From: Pacificimonas sp963710205
GTDB taxonomy: Bacteria > Pseudomonadota > Alphaproteobacteria > Sphingomonadales > Sphingomonadaceae
NCBI GenBank assembly: GCA_963710205.1
Contig: CAVPZG010000007.1
Coordinates: forward strand, 62,001-126,000
Direction: 5' to 3'
Length of the DNA stretch: 64,000 nt
Shown here in pieces: positions 1-9,096 of the stretch (position 1 is its first letter; the number at the start of each line of letters is the position of its first letter). Position numbers and translations under genes: made by a program. The notes beneath the pieces were generated by a model that had not been told where the DNA came from, searched no databases, and saw nothing but the letters and a program-made list of their open reading frames with translations.

Positions 1-188
1 CGGATGCGGTCGTGGACCTGATCGACAGCCTGTTCTTCCTGATGGTGCTGCCGAATGTCGTCGGACTGATCCTGCTGGCACCGACCTTGCGGCGGGAGGT
101 GTCGGGATTCTTCGCGGATGTGAAGGCGGGGCGGATTTACGGCGACGACATTCCGGCGGACCATAATGCCATGCCGGGGCATGACTAG
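1..188 (+). CDS. Sodium:alanine/glycine symporter (AGCS family), C-terminal fragment
   Basis: The reading frame enters from the left edge (first complete codon at base 3) and stops with TAG at 186-188. It encodes about 61 residues: a last hydrophobic helix (FFLMVLPNVVGLILLAP) followed by a basic cytoplasmic tail (TLRREVSGFFADVKAG). This pattern is typical of the end of AGCS-family transporters, inner-membrane proteins that import alanine or glycine with sodium. Only the tail is present, so substrate and full length cannot be judged. It converges with the SDR gene, with a strong hairpin between them. Confidence 0.6.
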   Translation, partial: DAVVDLIDSLFFLMVLPNVVGLILLAPTLRREVSGFFADVKAGRIYGDDIPADHNAMPGHD

Positions 189-199
189 GATATCCTGAG

Positions 200-246
200 C
201 CCCCCGCATGTCATTCCCGCTGAGGGGGCGATGACATGCCGGGGGG
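200..246. terminator. Large inverted repeat between convergent genes, probable bidirectional terminator
   Basis: A run of six C (200-205) plus GCATGTCAT (206-214) pairs with ATGACATGC (231-239) and six G (241-246), with one unpaired C at 240. The loop region 215-230 can itself form a CCC/GGG mini-stem. The element fills the gap between the symporter stop and the SDR stop. There is no clear T-tract, so this is a terminator-like hairpin judged by position and stem strength. Confidence 0.6.
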
Positions 247-252
247 TGGGCG

Positions 253-1041
253 TCAGGCCCCCGCCCGCGCCGCCATGCGGTCCATGACCGTGCCGGGGAA
301 AAGCCGGTTGATGACCAAATTCGCCTTTTCCTGCGCCGTGCCGACGGGGATTTCGCGCTTTCCCGCCTTCAGGCCATCGATGATCTGCTGGGCGGCGGCG
401 GATGTGGGGATGCCGTGATCGACGGGGTCGTCGTTCGGGCCGTAGCGGTTGCCATTGCCATCGACCGCATTGGCGGCGATCTGCGTGGCGACGAAGCCGG
501 GCGTGACGGTCGTGACCTGCAAGCCATGCTGCGCCACCTCTGCGCGAAGCGCGTCCGAATACCCCATAAGGGCGTGTTTCGCGGCGCAATAGCCCGTGCG
601 AAGGGGCGCACCGAGTTTTCCGGCGATGCTGGCAATCTGCACCAGATGCCCGGACCCACGCTCCACCCAATGCGGCAGCAGGAGCTGCGTCAGTTTCAGC
701 GGCGCGAAGAAATCGACCTCCATCAGGCGGCGGTAAACCTCGAAATCGGTATCGACGGCCATCGACCGCTGCGAAATGCCCGCATTGTTGACCAGCATGT
801 CGGGGACACCCTTCCACGCGATCGCCTCTTCGACGATGCCCGGCAGCGCGTCATAGTCCGTCGCCTCGAAACAGAGCGATTTCGTGTCATTCCTGCATTC
901 ATGCGCGGTTTCGGACAGTGCCGGACCGCGCCTGCCGGACAGGATGACATGCGCACCCTCCGCCGACATGGCGATGGCAAGCGCACGGCCGATGCCGCTG
1001 GAGGCGCCGGTGATCCAGACGGTCTGGCCTTCGATGGTCAC
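253..1041 (-). CDS. Short-chain dehydrogenase/reductase (SDR)
   Basis: A 262-residue classical SDR. The N-terminal Rossmann signature TGASSGIG lies at about residues 10-17, NNAG follows in the middle, and the catalytic Ser-Tyr-Lys set appears as IASIAGK...YCAAK. The substrate cannot be read from sequence. The frame is open further upstream, but a GTG start at 1041 gives a normal SDR N-terminus (VTIEGQTVWITGAS) and overlaps the TGA of the upstream NnrU gene by 4 bases (GTGA), which indicates translational coupling. The C-terminal extension after the catalytic region (DRMAARAGA) is short. Confidence 0.85.
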   Translation of the reverse strand: MTIEGQTVWITGASSGIGRALAIAMSAEGAHVILSGRRGPALSETAHECRNDTKSLCFEATDYDALPGIVEEAIAWKGVPDMLVNNAGISQRSMAVDTDFEVYRRLMEVDFFAPLKLTQLLLPHWVERGSGHLVQIASIAGKLGAPLRTGYCAAKHALMGYSDALRAEVAQHGLQVTTVTPGFVATQIAANAVDGNGNRYGPNDDPVDHGIPTSAAAQQIIDGLKAGKREIPVGTAQEKANLVINRLFPGTVMDRMAARAGA

Positions 1042-1697
1042 AAGATGAACTCCCAGAAAAGCGTGGTCTGGCCAAGGGCGATGGGATGCAGCCATACGAG
1101 GACGGCGTAAAGGACGAGTCCCGCGAGGATCGGCGCAATACCCGGCCAGGCCAGGGACGGTGCGAAACGGGTTGCGCGCTGCCATTCAATCCAGTCATTG
1201 CCCATCAGGTCCCGCTTCTTCGCATCCTGCGCCTTTGCGCCGACGAGCGCGAGGAAGGCGATCCCGCCCGCGAAGATCAGCGTCGACAACTGGCCCGTCA
1301 TGGCAATATGCGCCGCGGCCCAAAGCGCGAAGCCCCACATCATCGGATGGCGGGTGACCCGCATGATGCCGCGCGGGCCGTCCATCGATTGCAGAAGGCC
1401 GCCCGCACCTGCGAGCGCCGGATTGCGCGTAATGAGGCTGCCCGCGAAGAGGATGCAGGCGAACATCATCACCACATGGCCGCCCATGATGACCCAGAAA
1501 TACTGAAACCACAGCGGATGTTCGGGCGCGCCGCCATAAAGAATGGCCGCCCAGACCAGGAGCGCGAGCGAGATCAGCGAGTAGACGGCGAGGAAGCCGG
1601 TTTCCCCCAGCCGTGCGACCATCGCGGCGCGCAAGGGGTGGCTCATCAGGAAATGCGTGCCGACGAAAAGGATCATGGCGAGGGCAAGAAGGATCAT
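1038..1697 (-). CDS. NnrU family integral membrane protein
   Basis: A 219-residue polytopic membrane protein with about six hydrophobic segments. It carries the family-type sequence MRVTRHPMMWGFALWAAAH around residues 113-131, with conserved RHP and W residues, and a second conserved patch GNDWIEWQRATRF. NnrU proteins were named from the nitrite/nitric oxide reductase region of Rhodobacter and are related to isoprenylcysteine-methyltransferase-like membrane folds. Their biochemical role is not settled. It is first in a two-gene operon with the SDR. No denitrification genes lie nearby, so a link to nitrogen oxides is not supported here. Confidence 0.85.
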   Translation of the reverse strand: MILLALAMILFVGTHFLMSHPLRAAMVARLGETGFLAVYSLISLALLVWAAILYGGAPEHPLWFQYFWVIMGGHVVMMFACILFAGSLITRNPALAGAGGLLQSMDGPRGIMRVTRHPMMWGFALWAAAHIAMTGQLSTLIFAGGIAFLALVGAKAQDAKKRDLMGNDWIEWQRATRFAPSLAWPGIAPILAGLVLYAVLVWLHPIALGQTTLFWEFIL

Positions 1698-1936
1698 GGG
1701 TCAGATCATGGCTTATGCGATGCTGGCAGGAAAGGCTGAAAAATGAGGGGCGGACGTGTTCGCCATCCCTTCAGTAGAAACCCGGTCTTTTCAAATTCCC
1801 GATATTACATCAAGCCTGACCCGGCAATCCGGCGCAGGCCGGACGCCGTCCCACGCGCGACGATTCCATGGCAGCATCAGGCGATGGGCCCGGCCCCTCG
1901 GCGGAGTGACCGGTCATCCTCAGCTTTTAGAGCGCC
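1698..1936. other. Intergenic region, nothing recognised
   Basis: About 240 bases between the NnrU start and the amidohydrolase stop. It should hold the promoter of the NnrU-SDR operon on the minus strand. No convincing ORF, RNA or repeat was found. The small plus-strand ORFs here have no recognisable product. Confidence 0.4.
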
Positions 1937-3253
1937 TCAGCGGCTATACTGCTTGGGCAGGCCCGTGTCCGCATTCGCCGGGTTGTAGCGGTCCCTGAGT
2001 TTCGTCTGGCGGCTGTCCATCGGCTGCGCGACGCCGCCAATATAGACTGCCGTCGGCGCGGACGAGATCTCAATGGGGTCGCCGTCCCAGATGACGATAT
2101 CCGCATCCTTGCCCGGAGCGATGCTGCCCGCATTGATGCCGAGGATAGAGGCGGGAACGCTGGTAATGGCGGCGAGTGCCTGATCGCGCGTCAGGCCCGC
2201 TGCGCCGGGAATGCGCGCCTGCGCGACGGTCTGCCCCGCCTGCTGCGTCATCAGGCGCGGCTGGCCGGGGTCGGCAATGGCGACCTTCACACCCGCAGCG
2301 ACCATGCGGCCGACATTGGACTGAGTCGAACCAAGGGATTCAAAGCTGCCGGGCAGGTTGTACATGGGGACGGCAATGACCGGAATATTCTCCCGCGCCA
2401 GCCGGTCGGCGACCATCCAGCCTTCGGCAACGCCGGACAGAATCAGCCTGAGACGCGGATAGGATTGTTTGAGGTCGAGAACCTGCTCGATATCGCTGGC
2501 GCGGTGGACGTCGATCATTGCGGGCATCTCGCCCTGGATGACGGGCACGAGGGCAGCGGCGTCGGCGCGGGTGAGAAGCGCATCCCTGCTGTTGCCAGCG
2601 CCATAGCCTCCCGGATTGCGCGCGTAGAGTTCGGCATCGCGGAAGGCGTCCTTCAGCCGTGCGAAGGTTGCCGCGCGCGAGCCGCCCGCAAGACGCGAGC
2701 CGCGCTCTCCCATGGAGATATACTGCATGGCGCGGGGACGGACGATGGTCTCGCCGTCCGCGCTGAGGCTGACGATCGCCGCCATGCCGCCGAACAGATC
2801 CCTGCCCGCCATCGGAACGGCCGCAGCCTTCGTCACACCCTCGATCCGGTTGATCGCCATGCGCGTGGAGCGCGGGTTGACGGCGGGGGCGATGTCGAGA
2901 GCCGCGCTGTAGGGGCTGTCGTCAGCATCGATTTCGTTGGTCTGCCTGACCGCACCGACCTCGACAATGCCAAGGTCGCTGAACGCCGAGACCAGACCGG
3001 GCGTGACATAATTCCCGCCCGCGTCGATGACATTTGCACCGGCGGCGGCACTGTTTTCCGAGACGCTGGCGATGCGGCCATCCCTGACCGTGATCGTCAC
3101 ATTGCCGCGCTCCGCCGCGCCCGTGCCGTCCATCAGACGGGCGTTGGTGATGGTCATGTTCTGCGCGGCGGCGGGCGTGACGACAGCCAAGGCTGCAAGC
3201 ACGGCCGTGCCAAGTTTCAGGCGCGCAAAATTCGCTCTCACGCAGCGAGTCAT
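1937..3253 (-). CDS. Exported amidohydrolase-family protein lacking the metal-binding HxH motif
   Basis: A 438-residue protein with a signal peptide (about residues 1-30, ending VTPAAAQ) and the composite-domain architecture of imidazolonepropionase-like amidohydrolases. The C-terminal IAPGKDADIVIWDGDPIEI block is typical. Where active members have PGxIDxHxHxG, this protein reads PGLVSAFSDLG, so both first-strand histidines are missing. The later His positions are also altered (ILSGVAEGW). It is therefore probably catalytically inactive or differently metallated. Its start overlaps the stop of the intact amidohydrolase (3250-3253), so it is the last gene of a POT-amidohydrolase-amidohydrolase operon. 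Confidence 0.8.
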   Translation of the reverse strand: MTRCVRANFARLKLGTAVLAALAVVTPAAAQNMTITNARLMDGTGAAERGNVTITVRDGRIASVSENSAAAGANVIDAGGNYVTPGLVSAFSDLGIVEVGAVRQTNEIDADDSPYSAALDIAPAVNPRSTRMAINRIEGVTKAAAVPMAGRDLFGGMAAIVSLSADGETIVRPRAMQYISMGERGSRLAGGSRAATFARLKDAFRDAELYARNPGGYGAGNSRDALLTRADAAALVPVIQGEMPAMIDVHRASDIEQVLDLKQSYPRLRLILSGVAEGWMVADRLARENIPVIAVPMYNLPGSFESLGSTQSNVGRMVAAGVKVAIADPGQPRLMTQQAGQTVAQARIPGAAGLTRDQALAAITSVPASILGINAGSIAPGKDADIVIWDGDPIEISSAPTAVYIGGVAQPMDSRQTKLRDRYNPANADTGLPKQYSR

Positions 3254-4668
3254 TTCACGTCTCCTTCACCGGGCTGGCCGAGCTCGAAATCGCTGACCGG
3301 GCGCATGTTCGTGTTCACATCATACATGAGGGCGCCGTCGATCCAGACCTGTTCGGGACGGGCGTAGACACTGAGCGGATCGCCGTTCCAGAGAACGACA
3401 TCGGCGCGCTTGCCGACCGTCAGGCTGCCGACCTCCTGTTCGACACCGATGGCCCGGGCGGCATTGTTGCCGATCCAGGTCCAGGCGGTTTCGGGCTGAA
3501 TGTCGAGGCCCGCGCGGTTTCCGTCGGCCAGCGATTTCGCGGTTTCCTGATTGAGACGCTGGATGCCGATATCGTCATCGGAATGCGTGATGGCACAGGC
3601 CCCGGCCTGATGAACGAAGGGGATATTCTCGCGGATGCCGTCATAGGCCTCCATCTTGAAGCCCCACCAGTCCGCCCACATGGCGGCGCAGGTGCCGGAT
3701 TCCGCCAGCATGTCGGCAATCTTGTACGCCTCGACCGCGTGGTGGAAGGCGCTGACCTTGTAGCCGAATTCCTTGCCCATATCGAGAATCAGGGCCATTT
3801 CGTCGGCGCGGTAGCAGTGGTTCTGGACAAGGATTTCACCGTCGAGAACGCCGCGCAGCGTTTCCATGCGAAGGTCGCGGTTCGGTATGTCCTTGGCCTT
3901 TGCCGTGCCGTCCTTCACCTTTTCCTCGTAAGCGTCCCATTTGCGGTCATATTCGACCGCGTCCGCCCAGGTTTTGCGATAGACCGCGAAATTGCCCATG
4001 CGGCTGCCGGGCTCGCGGCCCTTGCCGCCATAGACACGCTTGGGGTTCTCGCCGCACGCCATTTTCAGGCTGTAGGGCGCGCCGGGAAATTTCATGCCCT
4101 GCACTGTGCGCGCCGGTATGTTCCTGAGCGTGACGCCGCGCCCGCCGAACAGGTTGGCGGAGCCGGGCAGAATGTGGAGCGTCGTGACGCCTGCCGCAAG
4201 CGCGCGGGTAAAGCCCGGATCCTGCGGCCAGACGCCATGTTCGGCGTGGACGTCGGACGTGACGGGGCCGGTGACTTCATTGCCGTCCGAATGCGCCTCG
4301 ACACCCGGCGACGGATAATTGCCGAGATGCGAATGCACGTCGATGATGCCGGGCGTCACCCATTTCCCGGCCGCGTCGATCCGCACGGCGTCGGCGGGCG
4401 CGGACACGGACTGACCTATGGCGGCGACCTTGCCATCCTGCATCAGCACCTGTCCGGCCATGAGCTTGCCGCCCGCGCCGTCATAGATGTTGGCGTTTTC
4501 AATCAGCGTCGTCCGGCTGCCATAGGGCGTATAGGTGGACGGAACCGGCATCTTTGTGAACGTCGGCAGATCGCTTGGCTTCGTCGTGGACGAACTGCCG
4601 CTGTCGGCATTGGCGGCGGCACAGGCCGTGAGCGCAAGCGCGCTCACCATGCAGATCAGGCTACGCAT
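3250..4668 (-). CDS. Amidohydrolase, predicted lipoprotein
   Basis: A 472-residue metal-dependent hydrolase. The N-terminus MRSLICMVSALALTAC is a lipoprotein signal with Cys at about residue 15, so the enzyme should be anchored in the periplasm. The metal site is intact: HSH in PGIIDVHSHLG, NHCYRADE, FHHAVEAY and HSDDDIG. The closing block VGKRADVVLWNGDPLSVYA is the typical end of this family. Relatives include imidazolonepropionases and Xaa-Pro or Xaa-Arg dipeptidases. The overlap with a POT peptide transporter upstream suggests a peptide or peptide-like substrate, which is inference. Confidence 0.85.
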   Translation of the reverse strand: MRSLICMVSALALTACAAANADSGSSSTTKPSDLPTFTKMPVPSTYTPYGSRTTLIENANIYDGAGGKLMAGQVLMQDGKVAAIGQSVSAPADAVRIDAAGKWVTPGIIDVHSHLGNYPSPGVEAHSDGNEVTGPVTSDVHAEHGVWPQDPGFTRALAAGVTTLHILPGSANLFGGRGVTLRNIPARTVQGMKFPGAPYSLKMACGENPKRVYGGKGREPGSRMGNFAVYRKTWADAVEYDRKWDAYEEKVKDGTAKAKDIPNRDLRMETLRGVLDGEILVQNHCYRADEMALILDMGKEFGYKVSAFHHAVEAYKIADMLAESGTCAAMWADWWGFKMEAYDGIRENIPFVHQAGACAITHSDDDIGIQRLNQETAKSLADGNRAGLDIQPETAWTWIGNNAARAIGVEQEVGSLTVGKRADVVLWNGDPLSVYARPEQVWIDGALMYDVNTNMRPVSDFELGQPGEGDVK

Positions 4669-6277
4669 CAGCGGGTCTCTCCTGCGGTATTCACGCCCGC
4701 CGCCTGCGGTTCGGCGAGTTCGGCCTCACCCAGCATGGAATGATCGTCATCGACCAGAGTGTCGAGGTGCATGAGCTTCTTGATCAGCGGCGAGACGACC
4801 ATGACGGCAATACCGATACCGACCGCGTATAGGCCGACGGTCTGATAGACGCTGAGGACAACCTCCTTGCCCGCTTCCTCGCCAACACCCTCGGCACCGG
4901 TCGCGGAGGCAATCAGGCCAGCCGCGAAATTACCAGTTGCGGACGCGAAAAACCATGTGCCCATGATGAGGCTGGCCATGTGCGCCGGGGCGAGCCGGTT
5001 CATGGCGCTGAGCCCCACCGGCGACAGGCAAAGCTCGCCCGTTGTGTGCAGCAGATAGATAAGAAAGATAAAGATGACCGGCGTGGGCACGTCGATGCCG
5101 ACACTCCGCGCACCCCAGACGAGGACGAGAAAGCCAAGACCGACCTGAACGACGCCGAGGCCGAATTTCAGCGGAGCGGAGGGTTCCTTGCCGCGATGGC
5201 CGAGCCACGTCCATGCGATGGCGAACAGCGGGGCAAGGAGGATGATGTAAATCGCGTTGATCGACTGGAAAACCGACGCTGGAACGCCGCCGCGATCGAC
5301 GTGACGGTCAGTAAACAGGTTCAGCGAAGAGCCAGCCTGTTCAAAGAGCGCCCAGAAGACGATCGATGTCAGAATGAGGAACATTGCCGCGAATATACGG
5401 TCACGATCCTCTGCCGGTAGCCGCACCACAGCGATGTAGAGGACGTAAAGGACGAGCGCGCCGCCGAAACCGCCGAGCACGAAGCCAACGAGCGACTGAT
5501 ACTGGATCGCCACCCAGCATAGGCCGACCATCGCCAGACCGATGACATACATCCACCATTCGATGTTGAGGCCGGCGACCTTATCCTTCAGCCGCGCCGG
5601 GTTTTTCGGTTCACCGCGCCCAAGCAGCAGCGGCTTGCCCCAGATGAACACGATAAGACCGGCCAGCATGCCGATACCGGCGAGGCCGAAGCCGTAAGCC
5701 CAGCCATAGGTTTCGCCGATATAGCCGCACAGCAGCGAGCCAAGCGCCGCACCGAGGTTAATCCCCATGTAAAAGATGGTGTAGGCGGGGTCGCGGCGGA
5801 TGTCGGTACGCGTGTAGAGCTGTCCGACGATGACCGAGATGTTCGCCTTCAGGAAGCCCGAGCCGACGATGATAAGCGCGAGGGCGAGCCAGAAGATCGG
5901 CATTACCGGGTTATCCTGACCGAGCGATCCGTCACCCTCAAACGCCATGAAGAAATGGCCAGCCGTCAACAAGACCGCACCGAAGAGGACAGCCTTTCGC
6001 TGACCGAGAAACTTGTCGGCCAGATATCCGCCGAGCGACCGGCGTAATGTAGACCAGCGCCGTATAGGCGCCGTAGATGATCGAGCCTTCGCTGTCCGAA
6101 AACATCCAGTGCTTGACCAGATAGAAGATCAGCAGCGCCCGCATGCCGTAATAGGAGAAGCGCTCCCACATTTCGGCGAAGAACAGGACGAACAGGCCCT
6201 TCGGGATGGCCGAAATAGGTTCCGGCACTGTCGGTGGGCGGCAGGCCGGGTGCGGCGCTGGCGTTGGTGTTTGCCAT
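4668..6277 (-). pseudogene. POT/PTR2 family proton-dependent peptide transporter, two frameshifts
   Basis: The full protein would have about 530 residues and 12-14 membrane helices importing di- or tripeptides. It is split over three frames. Residues from ATG 6277 (MANTNASAAPGLPP...YFGHP) run to about 6202; KGLFVLFFAEMWERFSYYGM...ALVYITPV runs from there to about 6036; LGGYLADKFLGQRKAVLFGA continues to the stop at 4668. The joins fall inside conserved POT motifs (FGHPKGLFVLFF and TPVLGGYLAD). Removing one G at each point restores the frame. The remaining 1.4 kb is intact, so these may be sequence errors. An RBS-like GAGGGG precedes ATG 6277. A GTG at 6321 is in the middle frame. Confidence 0.8.
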
Positions 6278-6382
6278 GGGTGGAAAAGCCCCTCTTTACG
6301 CTTATCGTTGTACGCGGGCACTCCCCGCGCCCGCTTTCAGGTGGCGGACACTAGCCGCGACATAATGGGATGGGAAGAGGCT

Positions 6383-8401
6383 CTATCCGGTCCAGCGGAT
6401 TCCGGCCCAGATGGTGCGCGGCTGGGCAAGAGTGGTTGCGCCGCGGACGTCGATGCCGTCCTCTATGCGCGTGTCGGTCAGGTTCTCTCCCGACAGCGTC
6501 AGCGCGAAGCCGCGAGAGAGCGGGACTTCGGCATGAGCATCGATGGCGACGAAGGCTTTCAGCGGCCGGGCTTCGAGGTCGTCCTCAAACTGTCTGGAAG
6601 AATAGCGCAGAGTCGTGCCGAGACTGCCGCCGCGCAGGAAATCATAGCTGGCTGACAGGTGAGCGCGGTGACGGGGAATTTGCGGCGGGCGGAAGCCGTC
6701 CTGGGCGGCGGTCAGCCCGCCGCCCCGCTGTTCGCTGTCCGTCAGCGCATAGCTGCCGCGCATCCTGAGCGGGCCGTAGTCCAGGCTGGCGCCAGCTTCG
6801 ATGCCCCGCGCGTCGACGGCATCGAGATTCAGGCGCTGGCGGAAGCTGCCGAACACGAAGCCCGTGCCGGGAAACACGCCCGGCCCCTCCCCCAGCGTGA
6901 TATTGCTGATGATATTTTCCGCGCGCATGGTGAAGGCGGTCAGACTGAATTTCGCCGTCGATAACGGCTGATAGTCTATTCCGATTTCCGCGCCCCGGCT
7001 GCGCTCGGGCTTCAGCGCGGGATTGGCAGCGACGGCATCCGGGCCGACGCGGAAGGGCCGGTAGAGCTCGTTCAATGTCGGCAGCCGCCAGCCGAGATAC
7101 CCTGCACCCCGCACGGTGATGGCAGGTGTCAGCCCAAGGGCCGCGCCAAGCCGCGCGGTGGGTTCCCAGCCGCTGCGATCCGGGAAATCCTGTCCTCTAC
7201 CGCGCTCCTCAAACCGGCCATCCGTGAGCCACCAGCGGTCCAGCCGCGCGCCGCCCGTCAGCAGCAGCGCGCTTGAGACCTGCCAGTCGTCCGCTAAGAA
7301 AAATCCCAGGGTGTCGCTGGTGCCGCCCGCATTGCGCAGCGCCGTCAAGGTCTGGCCGTCGAAGTCGAAACGCTCCTTCGTTTCGCCCTCCGCATGCTGC
7401 CAGTCCGCCCCGATCCGCAGACCGTGCGCGCCCAGGCTGGGACGCAGTTCCAGCTTCGCGCCGATGCCAGTGGCGGGGACATTATACTGATCGAGAGAAG
7501 GCTGTTCGGTCGACCGGTCCGCCGCCGTGCGCGCGAAGGCGGCCTGATATTTCCTTTCCTGCACATAGGCGAGCGCCTCCCATGGGACACGCCCGCGCGA
7601 CACCAGCCGGATACTGGCGTCCGCGCCCTCGTTGCCGCTGGTGACGAGCGCCTGCCCGCGCTGGCGGTCGTCATGGAAAACGGCAGCGCGGACCTGCAGT
7701 TCGGTCGCGGGCGCAACGGGAAAGACGGCGCGCGCGCTCAGGCTTTGCTGGTCATAGGGCGAACGGGTGTCGACGGCCCCGCGATCGGCTGACGCGGTGG
7801 TGAAGAAGCCGTCGCCCTCCGCATAGGCGGCGTCGATGGTCACGAAGCCAGCGCCGACATCGGCGATCAGGCCCGCGCCGAGGTCGATACTGTCGCGGGA
7901 GCCATAGCGAGCGGCCAGATAGCTGCCGCGCTCCCCCGGCCCGGCGCTCGACAGTTCGATCGTGCCCGAAACCGCACCGGCACCGAACGCGCCCGCCGCG
8001 CCGCCGGTTGTGGCGCGGGCGTAGCCCAGGCTTTCGGGCGCGATGGCGGCCCAGGGAATCCAGCCCGCAAACGGATCGGCAACCGGAACGCCATCCAGAA
8101 GGACGAGCGCGCGGCTGGATGCGTTTCCGCCGATGCCGCGCAGGGTGGCGCCCTGGCTGGTCGGATTGGCGCTGCGCGCATCGGAGCGGCGGAACAGCTG
8201 AAAGCCGGGAATGGCGTAGAGCGCATTTTCCAGCTGGCCCGATGGCTCGGCTGTCAGATCAGCGCGCGCAATCGTCTGCGCCGCATAGGCCTCCTCTCCC
8301 GCGGACCGGGGCAATGCGCTGCCGGTGATGACGATATCCTGCTGCGCGGCAGCGGGAACGGCCATGGCGAGTGCGGAAAGCAAAATGATTTTGACGGGCA
8401 A
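6383..8401 (-). CDS. TonB-dependent outer-membrane receptor
   Basis: A receptor of about 672 residues. The mature N-terminus (QQDIVITGSALPRS) follows the signal LSALAMAVPAAA. The plug contains LENALYAIPGFQLFRR, QGATLRGIGGNASSRALVLLDGVPVADPF and GAVSGTIELSS, and the beta-barrel ends in RTIWAGIRWTG with a terminal hydrophobic/aromatic pattern. The frame opens at GTG 8476, but the signal peptide begins at TTG 8401, chosen here; the start is uncertain. The ligand is not evident, and size and plug style resemble BtuB/siderophore-type receptors. A vague resemblance upstream to the 3' end of a cobalamin riboswitch was not convincing. Confidence 0.85.
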   Translation of the reverse strand: MPVKIILLSALAMAVPAAAQQDIVITGSALPRSAGEEAYAAQTIARADLTAEPSGQLENALYAIPGFQLFRRSDARSANPTSQGATLRGIGGNASSRALVLLDGVPVADPFAGWIPWAAIAPESLGYARATTGGAAGAFGAGAVSGTIELSSAGPGERGSYLAARYGSRDSIDLGAGLIADVGAGFVTIDAAYAEGDGFFTTASADRGAVDTRSPYDQQSLSARAVFPVAPATELQVRAAVFHDDRQRGQALVTSGNEGADASIRLVSRGRVPWEALAYVQERKYQAAFARTAADRSTEQPSLDQYNVPATGIGAKLELRPSLGAHGLRIGADWQHAEGETKERFDFDGQTLTALRNAGGTSDTLGFFLADDWQVSSALLLTGGARLDRWWLTDGRFEERGRGQDFPDRSGWEPTARLGAALGLTPAITVRGAGYLGWRLPTLNELYRPFRVGPDAVAANPALKPERSRGAEIGIDYQPLSTAKFSLTAFTMRAENIISNITLGEGPGVFPGTGFVFGSFRQRLNLDAVDARGIEAGASLDYGPLRMRGSYALTDSEQRGGGLTAAQDGFRPPQIPRHRAHLSASYDFLRGGSLGTTLRYSSRQFEDDLEARPLKAFVAIDAHAEVPLSRGFALTLSGENLTDTRIEDGIDVRGATTLAQPRTIWAGIRWTG

Positions 8402-8505
8402 GGCGGGGCAGACTTCGGCTTGGGATGAGAGGCGCTGTTTGCTAGTGACCCTGACGGGCGGCGCAAGCCCCCTCACCTGACAGCATCATGGGAACCGCGT
8501 GCCAA

Positions 8506-9093
8506 ATGCCGGAAATTTTCAATGACAGATCAACGCCGCTCTCGCTGCTGCTGACGCGGCGGTCCGGCAGACCGCGCGACATGGTCGCACCCGGGCCGGA
8601 CGGTGAGGAGCTGAAGGCGATCCTGACGGCGGCGACGCGGGTTCCCGATCACGGCAAGATCGCGCCATGGCGCTTCGTCATCATTCCCGAAGAGAGGCGC
8701 GACGATTTCGCCGCCATGCTGCACGCCGCCTATGCCGAGGAACGACCGAACGCGGGCAAGCTGGAAGGAAAGGCCATCGACGATTTCGCGCATCATGCGC
8801 CGTTGCTGATCGCTGTCCTCCACCGGCCCGATCCGTCGCGCTCCATTCCGCTGAAGGAGCAGGAATGGTCCGCGGCAGCGGCGGCCATGACGCTGGAACA
8901 TGCCGTGCATGCATCGGGCTATGTGTCGGGGTGGCTTACCGGCTGGGCCGCCTATTCGGAGAGCGTGACAAAGGCGCTTGGAGACGCGGGGGACATGATC
9001 ATTGGTTTCATGTTCATCGGTACGGCGGCTCAGCCGCTGGTGGAACGGCCACGGCCGGAACTGGATGATGTCGTCTCCGTCTGGAACGGGTGA
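8506..9093 (+). CDS. Nitroreductase family protein (YdjA-like)
   Basis: A 195-residue FMN-dependent nitroreductase. It shows the family start LLLTRRSGRPRD, then TRVPDHGKIAPWRFVII and a C-terminal GFMFIGTAAQPLVERPRPELDDVV. The sequence PDHGKIAPWRF matches the E. coli YdjA type of single-domain oxidoreductase, reducing nitro or quinone compounds with NAD(P)H. ATG 8506 (MPEIFND) is preferred; ATG 8488 would add six residues. It is divergent from the TonB receptor and ends three bases before the stop of the diguanylate cyclase gene on the other strand. Confidence 0.85.
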   Translation: MPEIFNDRSTPLSLLLTRRSGRPRDMVAPGPDGEELKAILTAATRVPDHGKIAPWRFVIIPEERRDDFAAMLHAAYAEERPNAGKLEGKAIDDFAHHAPLLIAVLHRPDPSRSIPLKEQEWSAAAAAMTLEHAVHASGYVSGWLTGWAAYSESVTKALGDAGDMIIGFMFIGTAAQPLVERPRPELDDVVSVWNG

Positions 9094-9096
9094 GGA

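Noticed and set aside
1743..1998. Small plus-strand frames between the NnrU and amidohydrolase genes
   Set aside because: They have no ribosome site or recognisable sequence and partly overlap the amidohydrolase.
8402..8520. Possible cobalamin riboswitch upstream of the first TonB receptor
   Set aside because: On the minus strand AAGCCGAAGTCTGCC resembles the 3' end of a B12 element and GTCACT resembles another box, but the conserved core around GCCCCCGCAACTG is missing.
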